Source: CAYJDG01 sp964368875
GTDB lineage: Bacteria > Pseudomonadota > Alphaproteobacteria > Micavibrionales > Micavibrionaceae
Direction of reading: 5' to 3'
DNA length: 64,000 nt
NCBI GenBank assembly: GCA_964368875.1
Contig: CAYJDG010000006.1
Span: 7,351 to 71,350, forward strand
Below the pieces are notes generated by a model. That model worked only from the letters and a program-made list of their open reading frames with translations, ran no database searches and had not been told where the DNA came from. The position numbers were made by a program, and so were the translations under genes. Of the stretch, positions 51,140-60,012 are shown piece after piece; the stretch's first letter is position 1; each line of letters starts with the position of its first letter.

Positions 51140-51682
51140 ATGCCGGGGATCAAACGACCACACGATACTGTTATTTTGGAGCGCCGCTTCTTTGCGAAGG
51201 GGACGAATATCCTGCGCGAGGGCGAGGAGGGAACATCTGCGTTCCTGATCCAATCTGGTTCCGTCATAATTTATTCTACCCACAACGAACGTAAAATCAC
51301 TCTTGCGACCTTGGGCGTTGGAAATATTTTTGGTGAGACATCGCTGATCCTGAATACACCGCGGACCGCCAGCGTTGAGGCTGCGGAAGATTCTACTTTG
51401 ATCGTTATAACGCGCCAGACTCTCAAAGATAAAATGGAGAAAAGCGATGCGACAGTAAGGGCTCTTCTGCAGATGCTGATGAAGCGTCTCCAACAGGGCA
51501 ATGACAGTCTCATGAGTAAACGCCCGACCATCGAAGATATGCAGGAAGGCCTGGTCTTTATTTATGAGAAAATGATGCAGGAACTTCCTAAAACCGATAA
51601 ACCCCATTTCCGTCAGGAAGTTCTGCCCCTGATTGAAGAAATTAATCAAAAAATGAGCCAGTATAAGGCTCTGATTAAATAG
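51140..51682 (+). CDS. Cyclic nucleotide-binding domain protein without DNA-binding domain
   Basis: Starting at ATG 51140 (MPGIKRPHDTVI), five bases after AAGGA, gives 180 residues. The CRP/cNMP domain shows FFAKGTNILREGEEGTSAFLIQSG and the phosphate-binding cassette FGETSLILNTPRTASVEAAED. The C-terminal 70 residues are helical (MKRLQQGNDSL...MSQYKALIK) but have no helix-turn-helix. It may sense a nucleotide and act through protein contact. It lies at the end of the phaA-phaB transcript, which hints at control tied to carbon storage (inference). Confidence 0.82.
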   Translation: MPGIKRPHDTVILERRFFAKGTNILREGEEGTSAFLIQSGSVIIYSTHNERKITLATLGVGNIFGETSLILNTPRTASVEAAEDSTLIVITRQTLKDKMEKSDATVRALLQMLMKRLQQGNDSLMSKRPTIEDMQEGLVFIYEKMMQELPKTDKPHFRQEVLPLIEEINQKMSQYKALIK

Positions 51683-51720
51683 GTTTTTCCCTTTTCCTGA
51701 CCCTATGGCTGACCTATATA

Positions 51721-51733
51721 TGGAGTGACTCCA
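51721..51733. promoter_or_regulatory. Small palindrome upstream of asmA-like gene
   Basis: TGGAGT G ACTCCA is a perfect 6-bp inverted repeat about 16 bp before the AsmA-type start, next to ATATAT. It could be a regulator site or a small hairpin near the ribosome-binding site. Confidence 0.25.
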
Positions 51734-51749
51734 CATAAAGAGGTAAGCC

Positions 51750-54662
51750 ATGACCGACCAACTCGATTCCGACATCAAGGGATTTGACGATCTCCCCGCC
51801 CGTAAACCGCGCCGGAGCAAAAAGTGGCTGGTTGTCCTGGGTGTTATCGCTGTTGTGATAGGCGGCGTTTCGCTGGCTATACCCCGTTTGCTTGATCAGG
51901 CGAAGTATAAAGCCCTTATTCAGGAAAAAGTGACCGAGGCGACAGGCTACAGTGTCGACTGGACGGGAGATATTGGTATCGCAATCCTTCCCTTACCGAG
52001 CGTCCATCTTAACAACCTGACCTTAAGCAATGGTGAGATTAAGCTTCTTACCCTTAAGGAAGCCGATGTCCGCGTTGCGCTGATGCCGTTACTCAATAAA
52101 AAAATCGATATAGAAAGTGTTGAGCTGAAAGAGCCAGACGTGACGCTGGTAATCGACAAGCAAGGCAACTCCACATGGATGAGCAAAAAACTCTCCGATC
52201 AGGCGAACGGTAAGGATAAAACTGGATCAGCGACGGATACATCATCCGCGCAAACTGAGGTCACACTTAACGCCCTCAAAATTTCTAAAGGCCATCTGTT
52301 ACTCAAAAACGAACAGACTGGAACATCACAACTGGTTGAAGATCTGAACGTCACATTGCGTGCTGAAAGCCTGACCGGGCCTTATGCTGCCAAGGGCGAT
52401 CTGGCCTATGATAAAAAGAACATTGAATTCGATCTGAAGGCCGGAAAAATCGACGGTAATCAGAAAAGCTATCCGGTCAATGGCAAGATTTCCCTCCCTG
52501 ATCTCAAGGTTGACGGCGAATATGCTGGTGTTGTTGCGACCGATCCTTTGATGATCGATGGAGAGCTGACTGTTGCTGCAGACGATCTTGGTAAAACGAT
52601 CGAGGCTTTCTCCGGCTCTAAACCTGAACTTCCTCCAGAGCTTGCTGGGGCGTTGCAACTTAAGAGCAAAATTTTATATGACGGTGAGCAAGCTGGCCTC
52701 AGCAGCATGCGTGTTGCGATTGGCGATCTTGCCTATAAAGGTGCGGTCTCTGTCAAAAATCTGAAAAGCGATGCGCCACCCCTGACCATTGACCTTACCC
52801 CCGAGAAAGCAGGCGGCAAAAACGGATCAGCGTTGCTTCAAACTCTCAGCAACCTCTCGGTCAAAGGCACAGGAACGTTCATCAATAACCGTGCGACCAT
52901 CTCGAATGGAGCAATCACGCTCGGCGAACAGCAGATAAATCTAAATGGGACTTACACCCTTGCTGCTGCGGGCAAACGTCCGGTGATCGATCTGACTGTC
53001 AAAGCAAACCGACTTGATGTCGATAAATTGACTGGTACTTTGGTTGCTGCGAGTGGAAATTCGTCTGGTGAAAAAGCTGCATCATCGGGTAAAGGTGCCG
53101 CAGGCCTGAAAGGCACAACCCTGCCATTCGATGGCAACCTGACTGCCGATATTGGTACTCTGGTCACGGGCGGGAAGACCTATAGTCCTTTAAAAGCCGA
53201 TATCATCAGCAAAGGTAATGCCCTGACCATCAATTCCCTCACTGTGGGAACTGTGGCGGACACGACCCTGACGGCCAAAGGGCGGATTGGTAATCTTGCC
53301 GCCCTCTCAGATTTTGATCTGAGCGGCTCGGTTAAGACCAGTGATGCAGAATCCTTGATGAGCGCTTTCGCGATAACTCCGCCTAAGCTTGATCGTAAAA
53401 TTGGTGCTGCGGCGCTGAATGGGACGGCCAAAGGCAGCCTTGAAAATCTGGCATTCAACGGCACGGTCGATGCGCTTAAATTCGCCGTGACCGGCAAAGG
53501 CTCGGTAGCGACGCCTTTAACTGACCCGGTCATCAGCTCCTTGCAACTCAATGTGAAGCATCCAAGCCTGGTTGAGGCCGTGGGTATGTTTCAACCCGGC
53601 TTCAGTGCACCGCCGAGCTTCCGTGGCCCGCTTGATTTCTCAAGCACAGTCAGCTGGACCAAAACCCAGTATACGCTTGCAGACATCAGAGGCTCTTTGG
53701 GCGGCAGTTCCGTCACGGGCAACCTGAATATCGCCATGAGCGAAAAGCCATCCGTTTCCGGAGCACTCAATTTCGGTGATCTGGTTTTTGATGCGGCTAA
53801 ATCAGGTGCAACGGGCGGGGCAGGTGGGCAATCTGCCTCTGCGCCCAGCAGCGGAGCCCGCTGGTCATCTGCGCCGATCAATACAGCTTGGATGAAATCC
53901 TTCGATGCCGATTTGACCATCAAGGCTAAGTCGATCACGCAGGATCTGTGGAAGCTGGCGAATGCCAACCTCGCGTTCAAACTGAACAACGGGACGCTCT
54001 CGATTGATGATCTGAGCGCCGGGATGTTCGGCGGGACGGTCGTTATGAACGGGGAGGTTAAATCCGGTGCGTCTGATACTGCACCGCTCGCACTCAGCAT
54101 GACAATGAATGCCAACGACCTGAATGCCCAGCAACTGCAAAGCGCGTTGACGAGTAAGCCATCGGATACGATCAAGGGTACGATCTCGACCTTTAAGGTC
54201 AGTGTTGCCTCGAACGGAGCTTCGCCTTCCGCGCTGGTTAATGCGCTTGGCGGGGATGGCACGATGACTGGTAAGGATCTCATCATCAACGGGATCGATG
54301 TGGCGCAGCTTGCCGAAACGGCTAAAGGCAGCTTTAAGCCTCTTGAGCGTGCCGGAAGCTTGTTTGGCAGTTTTAAAGACGGTCAGACCCAGTTCGATAC
54401 GTTTGATGCAGCGTACAAAATCACGTCTGGTGTCGCTGATTTCAGCAAACTGGTTTTTGATGGCCCGCGCGCGAAAATAGATGGTCGAGGAAATGTCAAT
54501 TTGCCACGCTGGACCATTGATCTGACNNNNNNNNNNNNNNNNNNNNNNNNNNNNNNNNNNNNNNNNNNNNNNNNNNNNNNNNNNNNNNNNNNNNNNNNNN
54601 NNNNNNNNNNNNNNNNNNNNNNNNNNGTCAAAGCTTTGCAAGGATTGTTCAAGCGCCGTTAA
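51750..54662 (+). CDS. AsmA family protein, interrupted by assembly gap
   Basis: The readable part gives about 930 residues: a cytosolic lead of about 24, one membrane span (WLVVLGVIAVVIGGVSLAI), then the AsmA N-terminal domain (TGYSVDWTGDIGIAILPLPSVHLNNLTLSNG) and a very long beta-repeat region. The C-terminal AsmA part (DLIINGIDVAQLAE, FDAAYKITSGVADFSKLVFDGPRAKIDGRGNVNLPRW) follows. AsmA/TamB-type proteins are thought to bridge lipids between membranes. The run of 100 N at 54527-54626 removes the segment before the final VKALQGLFKRR, so true length is unknown. Its TTAA stop bases are shared with the convergent RHH gene. Confidence 0.88.
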   Translation: MTDQLDSDIKGFDDLPARKPRRSKKWLVVLGVIAVVIGGVSLAIPRLLDQAKYKALIQEKVTEATGYSVDWTGDIGIAILPLPSVHLNNLTLSNGEIKLLTLKEADVRVALMPLLNKKIDIESVELKEPDVTLVIDKQGNSTWMSKKLSDQANGKDKTGSATDTSSAQTEVTLNALKISKGHLLLKNEQTGTSQLVEDLNVTLRAESLTGPYAAKGDLAYDKKNIEFDLKAGKIDGNQKSYPVNGKISLPDLKVDGEYAGVVATDPLMIDGELTVAADDLGKTIEAFSGSKPELPPELAGALQLKSKILYDGEQAGLSSMRVAIGDLAYKGAVSVKNLKSDAPPLTIDLTPEKAGGKNGSALLQTLSNLSVKGTGTFINNRATISNGAITLGEQQINLNGTYTLAAAGKRPVIDLTVKANRLDVDKLTGTLVAASGNSSGEKAASSGKGAAGLKGTTLPFDGNLTADIGTLVTGGKTYSPLKADIISKGNALTINSLTVGTVADTTLTAKGRIGNLAALSDFDLSGSVKTSDAESLMSAFAITPPKLDRKIGAAALNGTAKGSLENLAFNGTVDALKFAVTGKGSVATPLTDPVISSLQLNVKHPSLVEAVGMFQPGFSAPPSFRGPLDFSSTVSWTKTQYTLADIRGSLGGSSVTGNLNIAMSEKPSVSGALNFGDLVFDAAKSGATGGAGGQSASAPSSGARWSSAPINTAWMKSFDADLTIKAKSITQDLWKLANANLAFKLNNGTLSIDDLSAGMFGGTVVMNGEVKSGASDTAPLALSMTMNANDLNAQQLQSALTSKPSDTIKGTISTFKVSVASNGASPSALVNALGGDGTMTGKDLIINGIDVAQLAETAKGSFKPLERAGSLFGSFKDGQTQFDTFDAAYKITSGVADFSKLVFDGPRAKIDGRGNVNLPRWTIDLXXXXXXXXXXXXXXXXXXXXXXXXXXXXXXXXXXVKALQGLFKRR
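54527..54626. other. Assembly gap (100 N)
   Basis: Exactly 100 undetermined bases lie near the 3' end of the AsmA-type gene. The round number is the usual placeholder for a scaffold gap of unknown size, so true distances across it are unknown. Confidence 0.95.
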
Positions 54663-54928
54663 TCGTCGACTGAATGATTCAGTATAAACAGGACATATAA
54701 ACGAAGAGCGCTCGACAGATTGGTTGAGCGCTCTTTGTCTATGAGGTTGATCAAGGCGGAGAGCGACAGCCCATCCTGTTTTGCAAGACGGTTAAGCTCA
54801 TCCCAGAACGGTTGTTCTAGAGAAACGCTGGTCAGATGCCCGGAAATCGAGACTGACCGCTTGACCACTTTGGAGCTCAGGAAATCCTTTAGCTCCGTGG
54901 TTTTACCATGTCCTCTGGTTTGATCCAT
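54659..54928 (-). CDS. Ribbon-helix-helix domain protein
   Basis: The ATG at 54926-54928 gives 89 residues and overlaps fumC by 40 bp; a GTG at 54866-54868 (VVKRSVSISGHLTSVSLEQ) would give the compact 69-residue core and avoid overlap. The core matches the RHH_4 type: RSVSISGHLTSVSLEQPFWDELNRLAKQDGLSLSALINLID followed by NLSSALRLYVL. These are probably DNA-binding, with unknown targets, and are common in alphaproteobacteria. It contains a perfect 10-bp inverted repeat near its 3' end. Confidence 0.85.
   Translation of the reverse strand: MDQTRGHGKTTELKDFLSSKVVKRSVSISGHLTSVSLEQPFWDELNRLAKQDGLSLSALINLIDKERSTNLSSALRLYVLFILNHSVDD
54704..54735 (+). terminator. Perfect intragenic inverted repeat, possible terminator of the AsmA-type gene
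   Basis: AAGAGCGCTC (54704-54713) and GAGCGCTCTT (54726-54735) pair perfectly, with a 12-base loop and a short T-rich tail (TTTGTCT). It lies 42 bp after the AsmA-type stop but inside the convergent RHH gene. The tail is poor, so terminator activity is uncertain. Confidence 0.4.
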
Positions 54929-56310
54929 TGATCGAATTGCTCCGCCGTGAGAAGGCCAAGCGCCATCCCGGCTTCTTTCAGGGTTGTACCTTCGGCATGG
55001 GCTTTTTTGGCAATCTTGGCAGCATTGTCATACCCGATATGCGGATTGAGAGCCGTCACCAGCATCAGGCTGTCATGTACCAGTTTATGGATGCGTTTCT
55101 CATCCGCTTCGATCCCTGCAATGCAGTTATCAGTGAGTGAACGGCATGCATCAGAGAGCAGGCGGATCGACTGCAAGACGTTGAAAATAATGACTGGTTT
55201 ATAGACGTTCAGTTCGAAATGACCCTGACTGCCAGCAATCGTGACGGTCATATGGTTGCCCATGACTTGTGTACACACCATGGTCATCGCTTCACACTGG
55301 GTCGGGTTAACCTTGCCCGGCATGATCGATGAGCCTGGCTCGTTTTCCGGCAGGATGATTTCGCCTATTCCACAGCGCGGACCAGAGCCGAGCAGGCGGA
55401 TATCGTTGGCAATTTTCATCAGTGATGTCGCCAGAACGTTGAGAGCCCCTGAAAGTTCAACCATCGCGTCATGCGACGCTAGCGCTTCAAATTTATTCTC
55501 AGCCGTTATGAACGGAATGCTGGTGATTTGGGCAACATGTTCAGCGAATTTCTCTGCGAAGCCAACTTTGCAATTGATGCCGGTACCTACAGCAGTGCCG
55601 CCCTGAGCCAGAGGCAGGACGCGCGGCAAGGTCGCCTTCACGCGCTCGACGCCGAGCTCAATCTGGCGGGCATAGCCGGAAAATTCCTGGCCCAGTGTCA
55701 GGGGTGTAGCATCCATCAGGTGGGTGCGGCCAATTTTGACGATCGAGCCGAAATCGCAGGCCTTCTGATGCAGGGCGGCATGAAGATATTCAAGCGCCGG
55801 GATCAGTTCGTGGATGATTTCTTCCCCGGCGGCAATGTGCATGGCCGTCGGGAAGGTATCATTGGATGATTGCCCCATATTGACGTGGTCATTCGGGTGA
55901 ACAGGCCTTTTACTGCCCATTTCGCCGCCGAGCATTTCGATCGCACGGTTGGAAATGACTTCGTTGGCATTCATATTGGTCTGTGTGCCGGATCCGGTTT
56001 GCCAGACGACGAGCGGAAATTCGTCTGCAAGTTTGCCATCCATCACTTCGTCAGCTGCGCTGATAATGGATTGGGCCAATTTGTTATCTAAAATACCCAG
56101 TTCCGTATTGGCCTGAGCTGCCGCACGTTTGATGATACCTAAAGCGCGCACGAGAGGGCGGGGCATTTTCTCGCCGCCAATTTTGAAATTACCGAGCGAA
56201 CGCTGGGTTTGTGCTCCCCAATATTTATCGGCAGGCACTTCTATTTCACCAAAGGAGTCGGTTTCAATACGGATGGCGGACGCTGGCGCTGCGACTGATG
56301 CGGGTTTCAT
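54889..56310 (-). CDS. fumC: Class II fumarate hydratase
   Basis: This 473-residue TCA-cycle enzyme interconverts fumarate and malate. It shows DSFGEIEVPADKYWGAQTQRSLGNF, TGSGTQTNMNANEVISNRA, SSNDTFPTAMHIA, THLMDATPLTLGQEFSGYA, and the signature GSSIMPGKVNPTQCEAMTM. It overlaps the next upstream gene by 4 bp and the RHH gene by up to 40 bp, suggesting one transcript with purE-purK upstream. Confidence 0.96.
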   Translation of the reverse strand: MKPASVAAPASAIRIETDSFGEIEVPADKYWGAQTQRSLGNFKIGGEKMPRPLVRALGIIKRAAAQANTELGILDNKLAQSIISAADEVMDGKLADEFPLVVWQTGSGTQTNMNANEVISNRAIEMLGGEMGSKRPVHPNDHVNMGQSSNDTFPTAMHIAAGEEIIHELIPALEYLHAALHQKACDFGSIVKIGRTHLMDATPLTLGQEFSGYARQIELGVERVKATLPRVLPLAQGGTAVGTGINCKVGFAEKFAEHVAQITSIPFITAENKFEALASHDAMVELSGALNVLATSLMKIANDIRLLGSGPRCGIGEIILPENEPGSSIMPGKVNPTQCEAMTMVCTQVMGNHMTVTIAGSQGHFELNVYKPVIIFNVLQSIRLLSDACRSLTDNCIAGIEADEKRIHKLVHDSLMLVTALNPHIGYDNAAKIAKKAHAEGTTLKEAGMALGLLTAEQFDQWIKPEDMVKPRS

Positions 56311-56933
56311 TTTTTATCCTCGCTGGACTTCGGTGAAGATGGGGGTGGGTTGGCCGGCGACTTTTTAGCCTCCGGCAGGAAGAAAAAGCTCTCAGACGTG
56401 CACTCTGATTTATCAACTTTGACTGCCACGATCGGGTCGCTGATCAGATGGTCTTCACATTTGATTTGGGTGCTGACATCGACTTTAACCGAACCTTTGG
56501 CGGTGGGAAGGCCGACAACCGTTGTAATAAAAGTCATATTTCTCAAAATGGCGTAGGTGCCGTCAGCGGCCACTTCGGTATCGATCAGTTTATGTTGCAC
56601 CTTGGCGCCCTGGCTGAATTTATAACTATCAGGCAGGCTTTCCATGAGCTTCTGTTTATTCATCACGACAGTCTGTTTCCTATCCTCACCGTTCGGGAGA
56701 TGATGGATCATATGGACTGTGAATTCGGCATGTTCATCCGTGTGATCATATGTAAAGGCCTTGTAGCTTTCGTAAGATTTGCGATGAAGCTTCTTTAGTT
56801 GGACATAATAATCATCGACTGCTTCATCGGTTACAGCCCCGAATTCCTTAAATTTCACTCTTTCTGCTTGGGCAGACGAGGATAGTAATGCCATGAGGCA
56901 AAGTGCAGGAACTAGATATCTGGTTAAGCCCAT
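56307..56933 (-). CDS. Secreted protein of unknown function between purK and fumC
   Basis: The ATG at 56931-56933, eight bases after GGAG, gives 208 residues with a compact signal peptide (MGLTRYLVPALCLMALLSS, then SAQA-ER). A start at 56969 would add 12 polar residues and lacks a good ribosome-binding site. The mature protein is charged, with two Cys (IKCEDH, SECTSE) and a Pro/Ser/Lys-rich tail. No family is recognised. It overlaps fumC by 4 bp, so it is probably co-translated, though the functional link is unclear. Confidence 0.6.
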   Translation of the reverse strand: MGLTRYLVPALCLMALLSSSAQAERVKFKEFGAVTDEAVDDYYVQLKKLHRKSYESYKAFTYDHTDEHAEFTVHMIHHLPNGEDRKQTVVMNKQKLMESLPDSYKFSQGAKVQHKLIDTEVAADGTYAILRNMTFITTVVGLPTAKGSVKVDVSTQIKCEDHLISDPIVAVKVDKSECTSESFFFLPEAKKSPANPPPSSPKSSEDKK

Positions 56934-56971
56934 AAAGGGGAGCTCCGTAAAAGACTTGAACATCGCCATCG

Positions 56972-58060
56972 TTACTCTGCCACAGCTTTCAGCAGGGTAA
57001 TATGGCCCATTTTGCGTCCTGCCCGAACCTCGTCTTTTCCATACAAATGAATGCAGGCATTGGGCTTGGCGAGATAGGTACGGACCATTTCAACATCATT
57101 GCCAACCAAGTTCAGCATGGTTGCATCAGAATGACGCCGTGCTGACCCGGCAGGCAGACCGCAAACGGTACGGACGTGCTGTTCAAACTGTGATACGGCA
57201 CACGCGTCGATTGTCCAGTGACCTGAGTTATGGGTTCTGGGGGCGATCTCGTTAGCCAGAAGTTTGCCGTCTTTGGTGACAAATAGTTCGAGCGCCAAAA
57301 CGCCGACCAGATCAATTTCGCGTGCAAGGTCGGCCACATATTTTTTGGCTTTGCGCAAAAGGGCTGGCTTTAGCTCTGCGGGGGCGATGGTTTTGGAGAG
57401 AATATGGTCTTTGTGCTCGTTGTGAACAGGATCATAGATCTCGATCTTGCCTGCCACATCTCGCCCAACGATGCATGATATTTCACATTTGAAATCAATT
57501 AGTTCTTCAATAATGATCTCATCAGACATGAGGCTGGCCCAGACTTTCTTGAGATCGTCAGTGCGCTTAAACTTGGCTTGACCTTTTCCGTCATAGCCAA
57601 ATCTGGTTGTCTTTAATATACAGGCACTTACACCCCAATCTTGAAGTGTATTGAGAACGTCATCTGGATGAGACGCGCTGGTCCAGCGTGCTGTCGGGAT
57701 GCCGATGTCATTCAGGAATTGTTTTTCACTCGGGCGGTGTTGGGCAATTTCCAGGAGGCGATCATCCGGAAAAACTGGCTTTAACTTTTGTAGAAAGCGG
57801 ACTGTCTCGACCGGGATATTCTCAAACTCGTAGGAAATCACATCGACGCTTTTGGCGAACTCACGAAGCGCCTTTTTGTCAGAATACTCAGCCTGAAAGG
57901 TGCGGGCGGCGACCTGACCTGCAGGTGGATCAGTCTCGGGGCAAAAAATATGGGTTTTAATCCCAAGGCGGGCTGCGGCCAACGCTGACATACGTCCGAG
58001 CTGGCCCCCGCCAAGAATGCCAAGGGTTTTATATGGAATTATGGGGGCTTTGCGCGTCAT
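56972..58060 (-). CDS. purK: N5-carboxyaminoimidazole ribonucleotide synthase
   Basis: This 362-residue ATP-grasp enzyme makes N5-CAIR from AIR and bicarbonate. It shows LGILGGGQLGRMSALAAARLG, VISYEFENIPVETVRFL, the ATP-grasp core ILKTTRFGYDGKGQ, and the C-terminal NEIAPRTHNSGHWTIDACAVSQFEQHVR. It overlaps purE by 4 bp, the usual purE-purK order. Confidence 0.96.
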   Translation of the reverse strand: MTRKAPIIPYKTLGILGGGQLGRMSALAAARLGIKTHIFCPETDPPAGQVAARTFQAEYSDKKALREFAKSVDVISYEFENIPVETVRFLQKLKPVFPDDRLLEIAQHRPSEKQFLNDIGIPTARWTSASHPDDVLNTLQDWGVSACILKTTRFGYDGKGQAKFKRTDDLKKVWASLMSDEIIIEELIDFKCEISCIVGRDVAGKIEIYDPVHNEHKDHILSKTIAPAELKPALLRKAKKYVADLAREIDLVGVLALELFVTKDGKLLANEIAPRTHNSGHWTIDACAVSQFEQHVRTVCGLPAGSARRHSDATMLNLVGNDVEMVRTYLAKPNACIHLYGKDEVRAGRKMGHITLLKAVAE

Positions 58061-58551
58061 TGGGGAGCGGCGGCGACGCTGTCTGTTTGTTTTTGGCGGT
58101 AAGCTGCAACTGCGTCGGCGATAGTTGCATCTGAAAGTCCGATGATCGAGGCGGCGAGCAGGGCGGCATTGGCTGCTCCTGCCTTACCGATGGCCAGTGT
58201 TCCAACAGGCACTCCTGCTGGCATCTGGACAATAGAGAGAAGGCTATCCATGCCTTTCAAGGCTTGGCTTTCTACCGGTACGCCGAGCACCGGGAGGGTT
58301 GTCATGCTGGCAGTCATACCTGGCAGGTGCGCTGCACCGCCGGCGCCGGCAATAATTACTTTGAGACCGCGGCTTTTGGCTGTTTTTGCATATTCCGTCA
58401 TCCGGTCCGGTGTCCTGTGAGCGGATACGATTCGAACTTCGTGCGGGACATTCAGGCTGTGGAGGAGATCGTGAGCATACACCATCGTTTCCCAGTCCGA
58501 CTGAGACCCCATGATAATGCCGACAACCGGGTTCGGGTCTGCGTGGGTCAT
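58057..58551 (-). CDS. purE: N5-carboxyaminoimidazole ribonucleotide mutase
   Basis: This 164-residue class I PurE converts N5-CAIR to CAIR. Motifs are VGIIMGSQSDWETM, SAHRTPDRM, IAGAGGAAHLPGMTAS, and GVPVESQALKGMDSLLSIVQMPAGVPVGTLAIG. It overlaps both purK and the YdcH-like gene by 4 bp, so all three are translated together. Confidence 0.97.
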   Translation of the reverse strand: MTHADPNPVVGIIMGSQSDWETMVYAHDLLHSLNVPHEVRIVSAHRTPDRMTEYAKTAKSRGLKVIIAGAGGAAHLPGMTASMTTLPVLGVPVESQALKGMDSLLSIVQMPAGVPVGTLAIGKAGAANAALLAASIIGLSDATIADAVAAYRQKQTDSVAAAPQ

Positions 58552-58748
58552 GCGATAATGTCCGGAATCAGCATACTTTCAAGGCGCTGGATCGCATCCT
58601 TAAGGCGAAGCTTTTCCTTCTTAACTTTGGTTATGGTGAGGAAATCGATAGGCTGGGCCCGGCTCAACTGTTCAAGTTGTCCTTCAAGCGCCTTGTGTTC
58701 AGCTTTAACCTGCTCAAGCTGTTCGCGGATGGAATCGTCGTCAACCAT
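58548..58748 (-). CDS. YdcH/DUF465 family small protein
   Basis: This 66-residue protein is almost all alpha-helix and coiled coil (EQLEQVKAEHKALEGQLEQL, then TITKVKKEKLRLKDAIQRLE), matching DUF465/YdcH. Function is unknown in the family. It overlaps purE by 4 bp and is the first gene of the ydcH-purE-purK series. The roughly 180 bp upstream, before divergent pfkA, hold AT-rich promoter-like sequence but no gene. Confidence 0.88.
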   Translation of the reverse strand: MVDDDSIREQLEQVKAEHKALEGQLEQLSRAQPIDFLTITKVKKEKLRLKDAIQRLESMLIPDIIA

Positions 58749-58932
58749 GGGGCGCTAAGAATATCTCAAATATGGGCAAAAGGGCAATCTTGAGGGTTTG
58801 GATATCAGAAAAAAATCATTTTGATAAGCATGATTTATCTTTCACTTGAGGCATTTACGTTTTTTTCCTGAACAAGTATCCTCTGGAGCACCAAAGCATT
58901 TAAATATCGAACTTCGACGTAAGGGTTAACTG

Positions 58933-60012
58933 ATGACTAAAAGAATAGGAATTCTGACAAGCGGTGGCGATTGTGCCGGTCTGAACGCAGCTATCCGCGC
59001 TGCCGTGCACCGGGCTGATCTGCTGGGCTGGGAGATTTTCGGGATTCTCGACGGAACGGCCGGGTTGCTGGTTGATCCACCTCAATATCGTCAGTTGAAG
59101 CCCAACGACTTCGACAACAATGTCATGCGCATGGGCGGGACCATTCTGGGTACCACCAACCGTGGCAATCCATTTGCGTATCCGATGCCGGATGGCAGCC
59201 TTAAGGATCGCACTGGTGAAATCATCGACGGCTTTAAAAAGCTGAAGCTTGATGCCGTCATCGGGATCGGCGGCGATGGCAGCTTTGCCATTCTGCGCAA
59301 ACTGGCCCAGCAGGGCGGGATCCGCATGGTCGGCATTCCCAAGACGATTGATAATGACATAGGTGAAACTGAATCTTCGATTGGGTTTGATACGGCAGTT
59401 GCTGTTGCGACTGAAGCGCTCGATCGTCTGCAGCCGACTGCCGCGTCGCATGACCGCGTAATGGTGCTCGAAGTCATGGGCCGCGATGCGGGTCATATTG
59501 CTGTGTCTGCAGGGATTGCTGGCGGGGCGGACGTCATTCTTATTCCTGAAATTCCTTACCGCATCGATAGCATTGCCCGTAAGATCAAGCGCGTCAAAGA
59601 AAGCGGCCGTAACTTTGCGCTGGTGGTTGTGTCTGAAGCGATCAAAACCCTCGCGGGTGAAGCGGCCCAGCTTGAATTTACGGACGGTCAGAAACGCTAT
59701 GGCGGCATTGGCCATTATATTGGCGATGAAATCTTCAAGGCGACGGGTTCTGAGACACGCGTGACAGTACTTGGTCACGTGCAGCGTGGTTGTACGCCAA
59801 CCTATAACGATCGCCTGCTGGCCTCGGCCTTTGGTGTGCGCGCCGTTGACCTGATTGCTGAAGGTAAATTTGATCGCATGGTTGCGTGGAAAAACCGCCA
59901 GATCGTCGATGTGCCGATCGAGGCGGCGATTGCTGCGTATCAAGCGGTCGATGTGAACAGCTCGCTTGTGCATACCGCGCGGGCGCTGGGCATTTCACTG
60001 GGGGATGATTAA
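58933..60012 (+). CDS. pfkA: 6-phosphofructokinase, group III, ATP-type residues
   Basis: This 359-residue enzyme phosphorylates fructose-6-P. It shows GILTSGGDCAGLNAAIRA, GGTILGTTNRGNP, IGGDGSFAIL, PKTIDNDIGETESSIGFDTAV, and MGRDAGHIA. The site that separates phosphate donors reads GGDGS (Gly, as in ATP enzymes; PPi enzymes have Asp) with PKTIDND (Lys, as in group III). That Gly/Lys pair is known from ATP-using actinobacterial group III PFKs, so ATP is the more likely donor. Its stop shares bases with the next start (ATGATTAATG region). Confidence 0.9.
   Translation: MTKRIGILTSGGDCAGLNAAIRAAVHRADLLGWEIFGILDGTAGLLVDPPQYRQLKPNDFDNNVMRMGGTILGTTNRGNPFAYPMPDGSLKDRTGEIIDGFKKLKLDAVIGIGGDGSFAILRKLAQQGGIRMVGIPKTIDNDIGETESSIGFDTAVAVATEALDRLQPTAASHDRVMVLEVMGRDAGHIAVSAGIAGGADVILIPEIPYRIDSIARKIKRVKESGRNFALVVVSEAIKTLAGEAAQLEFTDGQKRYGGIGHYIGDEIFKATGSETRVTVLGHVQRGCTPTYNDRLLASAFGVRAVDLIAEGKFDRMVAWKNRQIVDVPIEAAIAAYQAVDVNSSLVHTARALGISLGDD

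Noticed and set aside
53591..54289. 232-codon - strand frame opposite the AsmA-type gene
   Set aside because: Ser/Ala/Val-rich mirror of a repetitive gene, with no start signal.
58900..59973. 357-codon - strand frame opposite pfkA
   Set aside because: The PFK motifs are complete on the + strand; the reverse frame has an implausible Arg/His/Asn-rich composition.
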